The notes below the pieces were generated by a model. The model was not told where the DNA came from. It ran no database searches and saw nothing but the letters and a program-made list of their open reading frames with translations. Below, one piece after another: positions 30,618 through 39,430 of a stretch of 64,000 nucleotides of DNA (its first letter is position 1; every line of letters starts with the position of its first letter). Both the position numbers and the translations under genes were made by a program. This DNA comes from Tenuifilum sp. 4138str (GTDB lineage: Bacteria > Bacteroidota > Bacteroidia > Bacteroidales > Tenuifilaceae), in assembly GCF_041102575.1 (NCBI RefSeq), contig NZ_JBGCUE010000004.1:248001-312000 (forward strand), written 5' to 3'.

Positions 30618-31076
30618 TTAAAATGGAATATAAACGCCAATAGAGTAAAGTAGCATAACAGGAGGGAGTTCGTAATCGTCAGGCATAGCGGGGCCTTTCT
30701 GTAAGGGTGCTCCTAAACCAATCTGAAAGGTAAACCATTTTTTACCCCTATAAACGAAAGTCGACCCTATGGCATTTTGAGCAAAGGAACTACCAATCCC
30801 TTGGTTCCAGTACTGTAATGAAATAAATGAACTCCTAATTGAAGGTTTAAAATGATAGTTCAATCCTCCTCCAAATCCAATTAGACCAGCTCCAAGCTGA
30901 AACCCAAATCGGTCAGAAAGTAGAAATTCAAAATCAGCACCAACCAGCGATCCTCCCCCTTGAAGTATGCCAATTGTAACACTGTTTCGTTTTTCTGCCT
31001 GTTCACCTGCCTGTTGTTCCTGTGAAAAAAGATTTGTTGAAATACAAATCAAAATAAATAGGAGAATCCGTTTCAT
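30618..31076 (-). CDS. Small outer-membrane beta-barrel-like protein, function unknown
   Basis: The 152-residue protein starts with a signal peptide (MKRILLFILICISTNLFS) and continues with glycine-rich, alternating strands such as GFQLGAGLIGFGGGLNYHF and a closing YSIGVYIPF, a pattern of small outer-membrane barrels. The aromatic C-terminus supports that. I do not recognise a family. It has its own terminator. The neighbouring gene at 31139 also encodes a C-terminal barrel, and the two may be related in role. Confidence 0.65.
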   Translation of the reverse strand: MKRILLFILICISTNLFSQEQQAGEQAEKRNSVTIGILQGGGSLVGADFEFLLSDRFGFQLGAGLIGFGGGLNYHFKPSIRSSFISLQYWNQGIGSSFAQNAIGSTFVYRGKKWFTFQIGLGAPLQKGPAMPDDYELPPVMLLYSIGVYIPF

Positions 31077-31138
31077 ACTATTTGTAATTTAAATGGTTAA
31101 AGTTTAAATGTATTTAAAGCCATTATTTGCAATTAATT

Positions 31139-32290
31139 TTAGAAATCACCCAGACCCCAAACTAATGCTAAATTTATGTATGGAACATTACCGCTATAAT
31201 TATTTCTATGTTTTGCTATTATATTGTAACCACCCTCTAATTTTAAACTAATATATGAATTCATAGGCGGGCCATATAAACTGGGATACTTAAATTCTTT
31301 AATTTTAAGCTCTGAATGGAGTCCTACCCCAAAACAAAATGAATTTACAACCTGATATTCATCTCCCTCTCTTTCAGTTTTATATAAGGTGCTTTCAATT
31401 TTAAGACCTGAAATACTAATAAATGGTGAAATATTTAAACGCTTGTTTCTTATTAGAAAATACCCACCCTTTAAACCTCCATTAAAATAGCTAAACCTAT
31501 CATTTTTACTAAAATAAATAGAATCTCCATTTAACTTGGTTTGAAAGGGATTTTTTAAAAATAGGGCTCCTCCATCAAAAAATAGCGAGGTAAAAATTCT
31601 TTCAACATTAAAATCAAGGGACATATTAAACATTGCATTCGTGCGATAGTCTGATTTTATTTTTCCAGTCGGGAGGATTATTCCTGAACCAAATGAAAAT
31701 GCCATTGCTCCTTTTACTCTTGCCCTAGGTAAATAGTTTTTTATGAACATTTCATATTTAGAATTTTTAAATGATTCCAAATACTTTTTTAATTTCATAC
31801 TATACTCTTCGTCAACTTCCCTTGATTTTAATAGATATAAATATATTTCGATTAGTCCTTTATCTTCGGTGTTTAATGTACTACTGTTTAACGAAATCGT
31901 TAAGGAATCTGCTTGCGATGCTATATTCTCATAAAGAATGGTCCATATTGGGTATAAGTTTGGGTAAACATAATAACTAATTTCTGACTTATAGTTTATA
32001 AATAAATCAACTAAGGCATTCCAATCCTTTGTTAATGTATTGATATACAATTTTTCAGTATATGTAAAAGCTTTATATTTTGAATTTAAAGTTTCATTGA
32101 TTAGGAAATAGTATATTTCCTTAATTTTTGCATAATCTTTAGTGTTTAATTTTTGAATAATAAGTTTTCTTCCATTATTCACCACAAATTCTGTGCTATC
32201 TACAAATGATTTTATCTCATTTTCAATTTGTGCATTTACGAAATTGCTACTCACAAATGGTATTAGAAATAAAAATAAAAATTTCTTCAT
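31139..32290 (-). CDS. Exported protein with helical N-terminal half and barrel-like C-terminal half, function unknown
   Basis: The 383-residue protein has a signal peptide (MKKFLFLFLIPFVSSNFVNAQ). Residues ~25-190 are helical with many Tyr, Lys and Glu, perhaps TPR-like. From about 195 on there are alternating beta strands (GAMAFSFGSGIILPTGK; SYISLKLEGGYNII) ending in NLALVWGLGDF, as in outer-membrane barrels. No family is recognised. The gene is much more AT-rich than the parAB or glycosidase genes nearby, suggesting later acquisition. It lies between DUF5683 and the small envelope gene, separated from each by 62-150 nt, so it is likely a separate transcript. Confidence 0.6.
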   Translation of the reverse strand: MKKFLFLFLIPFVSSNFVNAQIENEIKSFVDSTEFVVNNGRKLIIQKLNTKDYAKIKEIYYFLINETLNSKYKAFTYTEKLYINTLTKDWNALVDLFINYKSEISYYVYPNLYPIWTILYENIASQADSLTISLNSSTLNTEDKGLIEIYLYLLKSREVDEEYSMKLKKYLESFKNSKYEMFIKNYLPRARVKGAMAFSFGSGIILPTGKIKSDYRTNAMFNMSLDFNVERIFTSLFFDGGALFLKNPFQTKLNGDSIYFSKNDRFSYFNGGLKGGYFLIRNKRLNISPFISISGLKIESTLYKTEREGDEYQVVNSFCFGVGLHSELKIKEFKYPSLYGPPMNSYISLKLEGGYNIIAKHRNNYSGNVPYINLALVWGLGDF

Positions 32291-32440
32291 CCTATTTATA
32301 TGTATATAATTTTAGTTGTTTTATATCTGGTATAATTAGAGATTGCAAAATATTAATGCGAACATGCATTTATTTGTAAAACAAAATTAATAAAATTTTG
32401 CAAATATTAAATTAAAAAGTATTTAGGTATTGGCTTATTC

Positions 32441-33349
32441 TTAGAACGTAACCCTGCACGAAACCCCAAAGGCGGGTGTGCTGTATGTTAAATTCTGGGA
32501 TGGGTTAAAAACGGCTGGCTCAACCCGGAACGTTAAGTTGTCGTCCACGTTCCAGTCGTACAGGTAGCCGTCAACGTTGGCGTCAATGATGTTCAGTACA
32601 TATACCACAGCAAAACCCAGTGCCGACAGGTCGCGATTGCGGCGGTAGCTGTCCATGTAGTACCTTAGCTCTTCCTTAGTCCGGGTTCCGTTGAACTCAT
32701 CCTGTGTGTCGGGGTCGTCATCTATCAGGTTGAATAGGGCGGTTTTGAAGCGCTTGTAACCGCGGTTATTCCAGTCAATCATGAAGTAGAAGGTGGATAA
32801 CCCACCATAAATAACCGGTATTTTCCAGTATGCGCCATTGTATGCCTGCCCCATGCCGGGCACCAAAGTTGATAGGATTGATGCAGCAGCAGGAGAGTGT
32901 TTGCCACGGTTATATACCAGCACTGCATCGGAAACACTGGCCAGGTAAAAGGCAGTGGCTGCTGCGTAGAATAAATTCCTCTTCTGTCGGTACTCCGTGG
33001 CATTGATGTTAAATGTTTCGCGATTTGGGTCATCGGCGGGCAGTGCCAGGTATTCCTTTCGCCATTTCTTATAGTCAGAGTTCATTTGGTAACCCTGGTA
33101 AGCCATGGCTCCCATGCCGGTGTAAAAAATTGGAATTTTCCAGTACTGCTTATTGTATGCTTGGCCGTAACCCGGTAGTACATGCGATCCTAGCCAGATT
33201 TGGGTGGTTAAATCGCGCTTTTTTAGCGTTTTGGTATCGCTTGTTTGCGAGTAAACCCTTGGTGCGATAAATAAAAGAAAAAAAATTGCAAAGGCCGACA
33301 GGCATTTATTGACTTGTCGGCCATTTAGTAAAAAGCAAGTGCCATGCAT
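32441..33349 (-). CDS. DUF5683 protein
   Basis: The 302-residue protein contains two similar segments, PGYGQAYNKQYWKIPIFYTGMG (about residue 60) and PGMGQAYNGAYWKIPVIYGGLS (about residue 150), the internal repeat characteristic of DUF5683. A hydrophobic start near residues 18-35 (AFAIFFLLFIAP) suggests a signal peptide. It follows parB directly, a conserved gene order in Bacteroidota; the function is unknown. The ATG at 33349 is the best start. The first codons contain an 8-bp hairpin followed by T runs (33293-33322), which might weaken expression relative to parAB. Confidence 0.85.
   Translation of the reverse strand: MHGTCFLLNGRQVNKCLSAFAIFFLLFIAPRVYSQTSDTKTLKKRDLTTQIWLGSHVLPGYGQAYNKQYWKIPIFYTGMGAMAYQGYQMNSDYKKWRKEYLALPADDPNRETFNINATEYRQKRNLFYAAATAFYLASVSDAVLVYNRGKHSPAAASILSTLVPGMGQAYNGAYWKIPVIYGGLSTFYFMIDWNNRGYKRFKTALFNLIDDDPDTQDEFNGTRTKEELRYYMDSYRRNRDLSALGFAVVYVLNIIDANVDGYLYDWNVDDNLTFRVEPAVFNPSQNLTYSTPAFGVSCRVTF
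33293..33322 (-). promoter_or_regulatory. Terminator-like hairpin within the first codons of the DUF5683 gene
   Basis: GGCCGACA and TGTCGGCC form an 8-bp perfect stem with a 14-nt loop. On the minus strand it is followed by TTTGCAATTTTTTTT. It lies 46 nt after the parB stop and inside the DUF5683 reading frame, so it could attenuate transcription between parB and the next gene. Confidence 0.45.
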
Positions 33350-33367
33350 GGATTCCAACACTAGTAT

Positions 33368-34279
33368 CTACTCCTCAATCTTGATAAACTTTTCAAGAAT
33401 GGCTTCCAGTTCAGCCTGGTTATTGTAAGCAATAACAATTTTGCCATCGCCCTTGGGACCTGGCTTAACATCGGCGCGGAGTCCCAAGCGGTTGGTAAGA
33501 TGATCCTTCAGGACTATTTCCTGTTCACCAAGGCTTAACTTTTCCTTTCCATCCTTAGTTTTAGCAGGACTTACGGGAGTTGGATCGTTAGCCATGCGGG
33601 CTAACTCTTCAACCCTACGAACCGATAGCCCTTCGGCAATGGTTTGGTGGTAAATATCGAGCTGTACCTTAGGATCTTCAATGGTAATAAGTGCGCGAGC
33701 ATGCCCCATACTAATTAGGTCCTGGCTTATGCCAAGTTGGATCTCGGCTGGGAGTTTAAGCAGGCGCAAGTAGTTGGATATGGTAGCCCTTTTCTTGCCA
33801 ACCCTCTCGGATAGGGTCTCCTGGGTAAGGTTACACTCCTCAATCAGGCGCTGGTAGCTAATGGCTACCTCAATGGCGTTAAGGTCCTCACGCTGGATAT
33901 TTTCAACCAGGGCCATTTCAAGCATACCCTGGTCGTCGGCAGTGCGAATGAATACTGGGATTGTTTTTAGCCCGGCAAGCTTTGCTGCCCTTAGGCGGCG
34001 CTCACCCGAAATAAGCTGAAAGCGACCATCAACCGCACGAACTGTGAGGGGTTGTATAACACCAAGCTTGGATATTGATTCCGCAAGTTCCTTTAGCGCT
34101 TCCTCATCGAACTGGGTACGGGGTTGGTAGGGGTTAACGTCGATTTTTTCAATTTCAATCTCGTTAACCAGCTCGCTCACAACCTGTTTTTCGGTTTTAG
34201 TATCCTGGTTGCGTGTTGGGTCAACCGCATCGTCAATAAGAGCACCTAACCCTTTGCCTAAAGCCATCTTTTTTGACAT
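33368..34279 (-). CDS. parB: Chromosome partitioning protein ParB
   Basis: ParB binds parS sites and spreads as a CTP-dependent clamp to help segregate the chromosome. The 303-residue protein has the N-terminal KGLGALIDD motif, the arginine-rich CTP-binding GERRLRAAKLAG (about residue 95), the helix-turn-helix ETLSERVGKKRATISNYLRLLKLP (about residues 155-178) and a C-terminal dimer domain. It lies 19 nt after parA. I saw no exact parS palindrome (TGTTNCACGTGAAACA) in the window. Confidence 0.96.
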   Translation of the reverse strand: MSKKMALGKGLGALIDDAVDPTRNQDTKTEKQVVSELVNEIEIEKIDVNPYQPRTQFDEEALKELAESISKLGVIQPLTVRAVDGRFQLISGERRLRAAKLAGLKTIPVFIRTADDQGMLEMALVENIQREDLNAIEVAISYQRLIEECNLTQETLSERVGKKRATISNYLRLLKLPAEIQLGISQDLISMGHARALITIEDPKVQLDIYHQTIAEGLSVRRVEELARMANDPTPVSPAKTKDGKEKLSLGEQEIVLKDHLTNRLGLRADVKPGPKGDGKIVIAYNNQAELEAILEKFIKIEE

Positions 34280-34298
34280 GGTAAATATTTCCTCCTTC

Positions 34299-35099
34299 TT
34301 ATTCCTCTATCTTGCTACTATTGTCAATGCTGGTCATGTTGTTTTTCTGCAGCAGCTCCCGGGCCAGGTTCATGTAGTTTAACGATCCGGTAGATGCGGC
34401 ATCGTACAGAATTACTGGTTTGCCGTAGCTAGGTGCTTCGCTCAGCTTAATGTTGCGCTGGATGATAGTCTCGAACACCATTTGCTGGAAGTGCTTGCGT
34501 ACCTCATCAACTACTTGGTTCGAAAGGCGAAGCCTAGGATCGTACATGGTTAGCAGGAATCCTTCAATTTGCAGTTCGGTGTTCAAACGGGTTTGAATGA
34601 TTTTTACGGTATTAAGCAGCTTGCCCAACCCCTCGAGTGCAAAGTACTCGCACTGCACAGGAATAATTACCGAATCGGCAGCAGTGAGTGCGTTTACAGT
34701 TATTAGTCCCAACGAGGGCGAGCAATCAATGAAAACAAAGTCGTAATCATCCTTAACCTTTTCAATTACCCCTTTAAGTATCTTTTCCCTATTGGGCATG
34801 TTGAGCATTTCAATTTCGGCACCAACCAGGTCGATGTGCGAGGGGATAAGGTCTAACCCCTTAATTTCAGAGTTGAGAACGATATCCTTAGGGTTGATAT
34901 CATCTATAAGGCACTCGTAGATACTGGTCTTTATGTTGCGCAAATCAAAACCGGTACCCGATGTGGCGTTGGCCTGAGGGTCGGCATCAATCAGGAGTAC
35001 CTTTTTCTCAAGAACCGCCAAGCTGGCTGCAAGGTTAATAGCTGTGGTGGTTTTACCTACACCACCTTTCTGGTTAGCTAATGCAATTACTTTTGCCAT
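34299..35099 (-). CDS. parA: Chromosome partitioning ATPase ParA (Soj)
   Basis: ParA is the Walker-type ATPase that moves ParB-bound origins. The 266-residue protein begins with the deviant Walker A KGGVGKTTTAINLAASL, then has LLIDADPQANATSG (about residue 40) and the Walker B-like FVFIDCSPSLG (about residue 125). Its short N-terminus (no HTH extension) marks it as the chromosomal Soj type. It is divergent from the diacylglycerol-kinase gene, with a 243-nt shared upstream region. Confidence 0.96.
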   Translation of the reverse strand: MAKVIALANQKGGVGKTTTAINLAASLAVLEKKVLLIDADPQANATSGTGFDLRNIKTSIYECLIDDINPKDIVLNSEIKGLDLIPSHIDLVGAEIEMLNMPNREKILKGVIEKVKDDYDFVFIDCSPSLGLITVNALTAADSVIIPVQCEYFALEGLGKLLNTVKIIQTRLNTELQIEGFLLTMYDPRLRLSNQVVDEVRKHFQQMVFETIIQRNIKLSEAPSYGKPVILYDAASTGSLNYMNLARELLQKNNMTSIDNSSKIEE

Positions 35100-35189
35100 T
35101 ACTATGTTTTTTTACAAGGGTCAAAAATAAGTTTCCTTTCCTTTTCATTCCACACCCTCATGGATGTGAATATGAACATTTGCCCCGAT

Positions 35190-35226
35190 GTTATTAACAA
35201 GTTATTAACAATCGGTTTGTGCAAAC
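35190..35226. promoter_or_regulatory. Direct and inverted repeats upstream of parA
   Basis: GTTATTAACAA occurs twice back to back (35190-35211), each one base off a DnaA-box TTATNCACA core. A GTTTG-TG-CAAAC palindrome follows at 35215-35226. The cluster lies in the divergent parA/lipid-kinase region and could be an operator for parA or for the lipid-kinase gene. Only the repeats are seen. Confidence 0.35.
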
Positions 35227-35304
35227 GGTAACTGCAAAAATAGAAATTCTTTTATCAAACAAAAACCATTTTCCGGATAAGTGAATGAATTTTAACAGAA
35301 TGGT

Positions 35305-35312
35305 TATATTTG
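35305..35312 (+). promoter_or_regulatory. Candidate -7 element of the lipid-kinase gene
   Basis: TATATTTG fits TAnnTTTG and would place the transcript start about 24 nt before the TTG start codon. No convincing TTTG box lies at -33, so the call is partial. Confidence 0.4.
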
Positions 35313-35342
35313 CATCGGATTCGATGACTAAATTTCTATACG

Positions 35343-36332
35343 TTGGAAACAAGTTGGTTTGTAGTGGTAAACCCGCGGGCTGGAGGGGGTAAATCGGTTG
35401 TCGATTGGCCTATCATTAGTCGTTTGCTCAACAAGTACGATATTCACTATTCCCATGCCTTTACGGAGTATAAGTACCATGCGGTTGAGCTCACCGTGCA
35501 GGCAATAGTAAAGGGTTACCGAAATATTATTGCAGTTGGTGGCGATGGCACCCTGAATGAGGTGGTTAACGGGATTTTTATTCAAAAGACCGTAAGCCCC
35601 AGCGAAATTACTGTTGGGGTAATAGGTGTTGGTACCGGAAACGATTGGTTTCGGATGTATGAGATACCACACAACTACGAGGAATGCGTTAGGGCAATAA
35701 AGAATAAAAGGGTATTCAAGCAGGATGTAGGTGTGGCCGAGTACTACGAATCGAGTGTTAGGCATACCCGTTACTTCATTAACGCCGCCGGCGTGGGTTT
35801 CGATGCCGAGGTAGCTCGCCGGACTAACCGTTTAAAGGATTTGGGGAAACGTGGCGCGTTGCTATACATTTTTAGCCTTATTAAGGCGCTTATCCGGTAC
35901 CGCTCAACCCGAATTAACGTTAAGGTTGATGGTAAGCACTTTCAGGATACAGTTTTCAGCCTCACCATTGGAATTTGCCGCTTTAACGGCGCTGGTATGA
36001 TGCAGGTTCCTTTTGCCCTTTCGGACGATGGGCTGTTTGATGTTACCATTATTAAAAAGATAAGTAAGCTTAATGTGGTTGCCAACCTGCCAAGGCTTTA
36101 CAACGGAACCATCCTAAAGCATTCACGTGTTTTAGGCGTGAGGGGGAAAAGCATTGAGATAATGAGTATCCCAGCTGTTGGTCTTGAGGTTGATGGCGAA
36201 TCGCTTGGTGAAACTCCCCTTAAATTCTCTATTATGCAGCAGGCGCTCTCCGTAATAGTTGGTGAGCAGTTTAACCAGTCCAAGCTAACCGCAAAGAAAC
36301 AGCCCCAACTACTTGAACCAGCGGCCAGCTAA
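35343..36332 (+). CDS. Diacylglycerol kinase-family lipid kinase (YegS/DagK-like)
   Basis: The 329-residue protein has the catalytic-domain start VVVNPRAGGGKS (about residue 8), the signature VGGDGTLNEVVNGIF (about residue 60) and IGVGTGNDWFRMY, all features of soluble DagK/YegS lipid kinases. It should phosphorylate diacylglycerol or a related lipid at the inner membrane. The start appears to be TTG at 35343: no in-frame ATG exists between an upstream stop and the conserved motif. It precedes porQ, cmk and ispH on the same strand but the 66-nt gap leaves cotranscription open. Confidence 0.9.
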   Translation: METSWFVVVNPRAGGGKSVVDWPIISRLLNKYDIHYSHAFTEYKYHAVELTVQAIVKGYRNIIAVGGDGTLNEVVNGIFIQKTVSPSEITVGVIGVGTGNDWFRMYEIPHNYEECVRAIKNKRVFKQDVGVAEYYESSVRHTRYFINAAGVGFDAEVARRTNRLKDLGKRGALLYIFSLIKALIRYRSTRINVKVDGKHFQDTVFSLTIGICRFNGAGMMQVPFALSDDGLFDVTIIKKISKLNVVANLPRLYNGTILKHSRVLGVRGKSIEIMSIPAVGLEVDGESLGETPLKFSIMQQALSVIVGEQFNQSKLTAKKQPQLLEPAAS

Positions 36333-36398
36333 GCAATATTTGGCATATACTATCCGTTTAAAATGATATTCAATTAGATTTAAGCCCATAAAACCACC

Positions 36399-37433
36399 AT
36401 GCGGGTTGTACCAACAATCATTCTTTGTTTCATTTTGGCCATTTCGGTTAATGGTCAGAATGGGGGCTTATCTACCTACCAGTTTCTGAATTTACCTTAC
36501 TCTTCGCGCGTTGCTGCATTTGGTGGTAAGATGGCAGCATCGGATTTGGCCGATATCTCCCTGACGAACCAAAACCCGGCTATGCTCGATTCATCCCTGC
36601 ATAATGCCGTTAGCTTGTTCTACACAAGCTACTACGCCAGCATTAATTTTGCAGCGGTGTCGTACGCCCAGCGATTGAACTCCAGAAGTACGCTTGGCTT
36701 TTCAGTTTTCGGAATTAACTATGGCCGTTTCGACCAAGCCGATGAATCGGGAGCAATATCGGGCACCTTTGGCGGCAACGATTTTGCTTTGGCGGTAACC
36801 TACAGCTACCGTATCGATTCCTGTTTTAATGTAGGGGTAAGCGTTAAGCCCATCTACTCGCACCTGGAGCGTTATTACTCCCTGGGGATTTCTACCGATT
36901 TTGGTGTACATTACCTTTCGGGCAATAAACTCTTTGCTGCGGGTATTGCGCTTAGGAATGTTGGTGTGATGGTAAAACCTTACACTGCCAATACTTACGA
37001 GAACTTACCTTTTGAGGCTGTTGCCGGTTTCAGTAAGAAGCTGGCGCATGCACCTTTCAGGTTTGTTGTAACCATGCAGCACCTGGAACGTTACGATTTG
37101 TATTACAGTTCCCCCATTAACAACACCGATATTCTTGGCGAAGATGACAAACCGTCGCCCAATGTGGTTGAGCGGGTAGGCCGTGAGCTGATTAGCCATT
37201 TGATTGCAGGGGTGGAGTTTGTACCCGTGAAAGGCTTTGCCTTACGTCTGGGGTATAACTACCAGCGCCGGAATGAGCTTAAGGTGCAGGAGCGAGTTTC
37301 AACTGTTGGGTTTAGCTGGGGAGTAAGCCTTAGAATAAAGAAGTTTGATGTTAGCTATAGTAGGGCAACATACCATTTAACTGGCTCTACCAACCATTTT
37401 TCAATTACCACCAATCTTCAAAACTGGCTTTAG
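36399..37433 (+). CDS. porQ: Type IX secretion system protein PorQ
   Basis: PorQ is an outer-membrane protein of the T9SS attachment complex with PorU, PorV and PorZ. The 344-residue protein has a signal peptide (MRVVPTIILCFILAISVNGQ), then GGLSTYQFLNLPYSSRVAAFGGK, a start typical of PorQ/PorV barrels (FadL-like), and ends in alternating strands. The next gene, cmk, is a known neighbour of porQ in other Bacteroidota. Together with the sorting-domain protein at 47049 it indicates an active T9SS in this organism. Confidence 0.9.
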   Translation: MRVVPTIILCFILAISVNGQNGGLSTYQFLNLPYSSRVAAFGGKMAASDLADISLTNQNPAMLDSSLHNAVSLFYTSYYASINFAAVSYAQRLNSRSTLGFSVFGINYGRFDQADESGAISGTFGGNDFALAVTYSYRIDSCFNVGVSVKPIYSHLERYYSLGISTDFGVHYLSGNKLFAAGIALRNVGVMVKPYTANTYENLPFEAVAGFSKKLAHAPFRFVVTMQHLERYDLYYSSPINNTDILGEDDKPSPNVVERVGRELISHLIAGVEFVPVKGFALRLGYNYQRRNELKVQERVSTVGFSWGVSLRIKKFDVSYSRATYHLTGSTNHFSITTNLQNWL

Positions 37434-37495
37434 AGGCCACCCATCAAGTGGAGTTTTTATTACCTTAGCGGGTTCAAAAAATGATCTTACAACCA

Positions 37496-38185
37496 ATGGA
37501 TAAAAAAATAGTTATTGCTATTGATGGATTCTCGTCGTGTGGGAAAAGCACATTTGCTAAGGCCATTGCAAAACGTTTAGGATACCTATATATTGATAGT
37601 GGAGCCATGTATCGCGTGGTTACGCTGGAACTGCTCCGCCGGGGGCTTATTAAGGATGGCGTGGTGGATACATCAATGCTTCAAAGTATTTTAAAGGAGA
37701 TAAACATTGGCTTCTCATACGATCCTGTTAAAATGGTTTACCTTACAACCCTGAATGGCGAGGTGGTTGAGGACGAAATTCGGAGTCCGCAGGTTGCTAA
37801 CCATGTGAGCCTTGTTGCCGCCATACCGGCAGTGCGAACCCGACTAGTGGAGCTGCAAAGGGAACTTGGCAAAAAAAAAGGAATTGTAATGGATGGCCGC
37901 GATATTGGTACAGTGGTATTCCCCAATGCAGAGCTGAAAATATTCATGACGGCCGACCCTATTGTTCGTGCCCGGCGCAGGTTAAAGGAGTTGCAGGAAA
38001 AGGGTTTGAATGTTACCTTAGACGAGGTACTTAAAAATATTGAGGAGCGCGATTACATTGACCAGAATCGCGATGTGGCTCCACTCCGCAAAGCCGATGA
38101 TGCCGTGGTTCTCGATAATACTAACATGACAGTTGAGGAGCAAATGGAGTGGGTGGAGGAAATGGTTAAGCGCCTTACCGTTTAA
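37496..38185 (+). CDS. cmk: Cytidylate kinase
   Basis: Cmk phosphorylates CMP and dCMP with ATP. The 229-residue protein has the P-loop IDGFSSCGKSTFAK, the CMP-binding YLYIDSGAMYR and the conserved DGRDIGTVVFPNAELKIFMTA. The ATG at 37496 (MDKKIVIAIDG) starts right at the fold; an ATG five codons upstream is possible. ispH follows 45 nt downstream. Confidence 0.95.
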   Translation: MDKKIVIAIDGFSSCGKSTFAKAIAKRLGYLYIDSGAMYRVVTLELLRRGLIKDGVVDTSMLQSILKEINIGFSYDPVKMVYLTTLNGEVVEDEIRSPQVANHVSLVAAIPAVRTRLVELQRELGKKKGIVMDGRDIGTVVFPNAELKIFMTADPIVRARRRLKELQEKGLNVTLDEVLKNIEERDYIDQNRDVAPLRKADDAVVLDNTNMTVEEQMEWVEEMVKRLTV

Positions 38186-38230
38186 ACCAAATTATACCTT
38201 ATCTGTTTAGCAGTATAATACTGAATTTGA

Positions 38231-39118
38231 ATGAGAATTGAGATTGATCCTAATGCTGGTTTCTGTTTTGGTGTAGTAAATGCAATCAAGACAGCCGAAG
38301 AGAATTTGAGCAAAGGAATTGAAATCAACTGTCTGGGCGAGATAGTCCATAACGAGATGGAGAATAATCGTCTTAAAGGGATTGGCATGAAAACCGTAAA
38401 GCACGATCAACTGCCCGAACTGGCAGGGAGGAGTGTACTAATCCGTGCTCACGGTGAACCACCATCAACCTATGAGTTAGCAAAAAAGTACAACATCAAC
38501 CTGGTTGATGCTACCTGTCCGGTGGTTCTTAAGCTACAGGAACGTGTCCGCAAGGCCTGGGAACGCCTTCAACCCCTTGGCGGAACTGTAATTATTTTTG
38601 GTAAAAAGGGGCACGCCGAGGTTATCGGCCTATGCGGACAAACTAACAACCAGGCTGTAGTAGTTCAGGATTTGAACGATCTTGACGGGATCGATTTCAG
38701 TAAACCTGTCGAAATTTTCTCGCAAACCACAAAGGAACCCGAGCACTATAGGGAGATTGTTGAGGAGATAAAGCGCCGGGTAGCTATATACAACACACAG
38801 CCCGAAACCCTACTTAAGGTTAACAATACCATTTGCGGACAGGTGTCGAACCGGAAGCCTCACATTAAGGCTTTTGCACAAAAACACGATGTGATGATTT
38901 TTGTTAGTGGCACCAACAGCTCAAACGGAAAGATGCTTTTTGAGGCCTGCCTGGAAGCAAACCCCAATAGCCATTTGATTGTTAATTCGGCTGAATTAAA
39001 TCCTGAGTGGTTAAGTGGTTACCAGAGTGTAGGTATTAGCGGGGCAACCTCAACCCCACTTTGGCTTATGCAGGAGGTGGCAAGTGCCATTGAGGCAATT
39101 GTTAAGGGGAAAGGATAA
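38231..39118 (+). CDS. ispH: 4-Hydroxy-3-methylbut-2-enyl diphosphate reductase
   Basis: IspH carries out the last step of the MEP isoprenoid pathway, making IPP and DMAPP from HMBPP with a [4Fe-4S] cluster. The 295-residue protein has the three cluster Cys in NAGFCFGVV, DATCPVV and NNTICGQVSNRKP. The substrate His residues are in EIVHNEME, RAHGEPPS and KKGHAEVIG, and SGTNSSNG completes the site. The partner ispG is also in this window (56198-58078), on the other strand. Confidence 0.96.
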   Translation: MRIEIDPNAGFCFGVVNAIKTAEENLSKGIEINCLGEIVHNEMENNRLKGIGMKTVKHDQLPELAGRSVLIRAHGEPPSTYELAKKYNINLVDATCPVVLKLQERVRKAWERLQPLGGTVIIFGKKGHAEVIGLCGQTNNQAVVVQDLNDLDGIDFSKPVEIFSQTTKEPEHYREIVEEIKRRVAIYNTQPETLLKVNNTICGQVSNRKPHIKAFAQKHDVMIFVSGTNSSNGKMLFEACLEANPNSHLIVNSAELNPEWLSGYQSVGISGATSTPLWLMQEVASAIEAIVKGKG

Positions 39119-39430
39119 AGGTTAAAGGATAAAGAAAAAGGGTAATGGATGGCCTGTCCTGAAATATGTCTCCGGGTTAATAAGTAGGTTCAGGGCTGTA
39201 AATAAAACATCATTAGGGTTTATAGAGTAGGATAATAAATGGTTTCTGCAGAACCTCTATGTTTTGGTTTCAGCAAGTCAACATTTCCCTAATTTCTGTA
39301 AAATGGTAGAAAATATGCTTTGGAAAGCTCAAATGTTTAGGTTAAGTATCTAAAAAATTGTTGACTATATAGTATAACCAAAAAAACGATACTATTTTTA
39401 CCGACCAAATCAACAACTAAATTGAACATT
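39119..39430. other. Intergenic region between ispH and the nucleoside permease
   Basis: The 312 nt open with imperfect copies of the AAAGGATA/AAAGGTTA motif (39109-39133) that forms a longer array at 41582. I see no gene and no convincing promoter pair. Confidence 0.4.

Noticed and set aside
32441-35342. A parS site near parAB
   Set aside because: I looked for TGTTNCACGTGAAACA and close variants and saw none here or elsewhere in the window; a motif scan would be needed to be certain.
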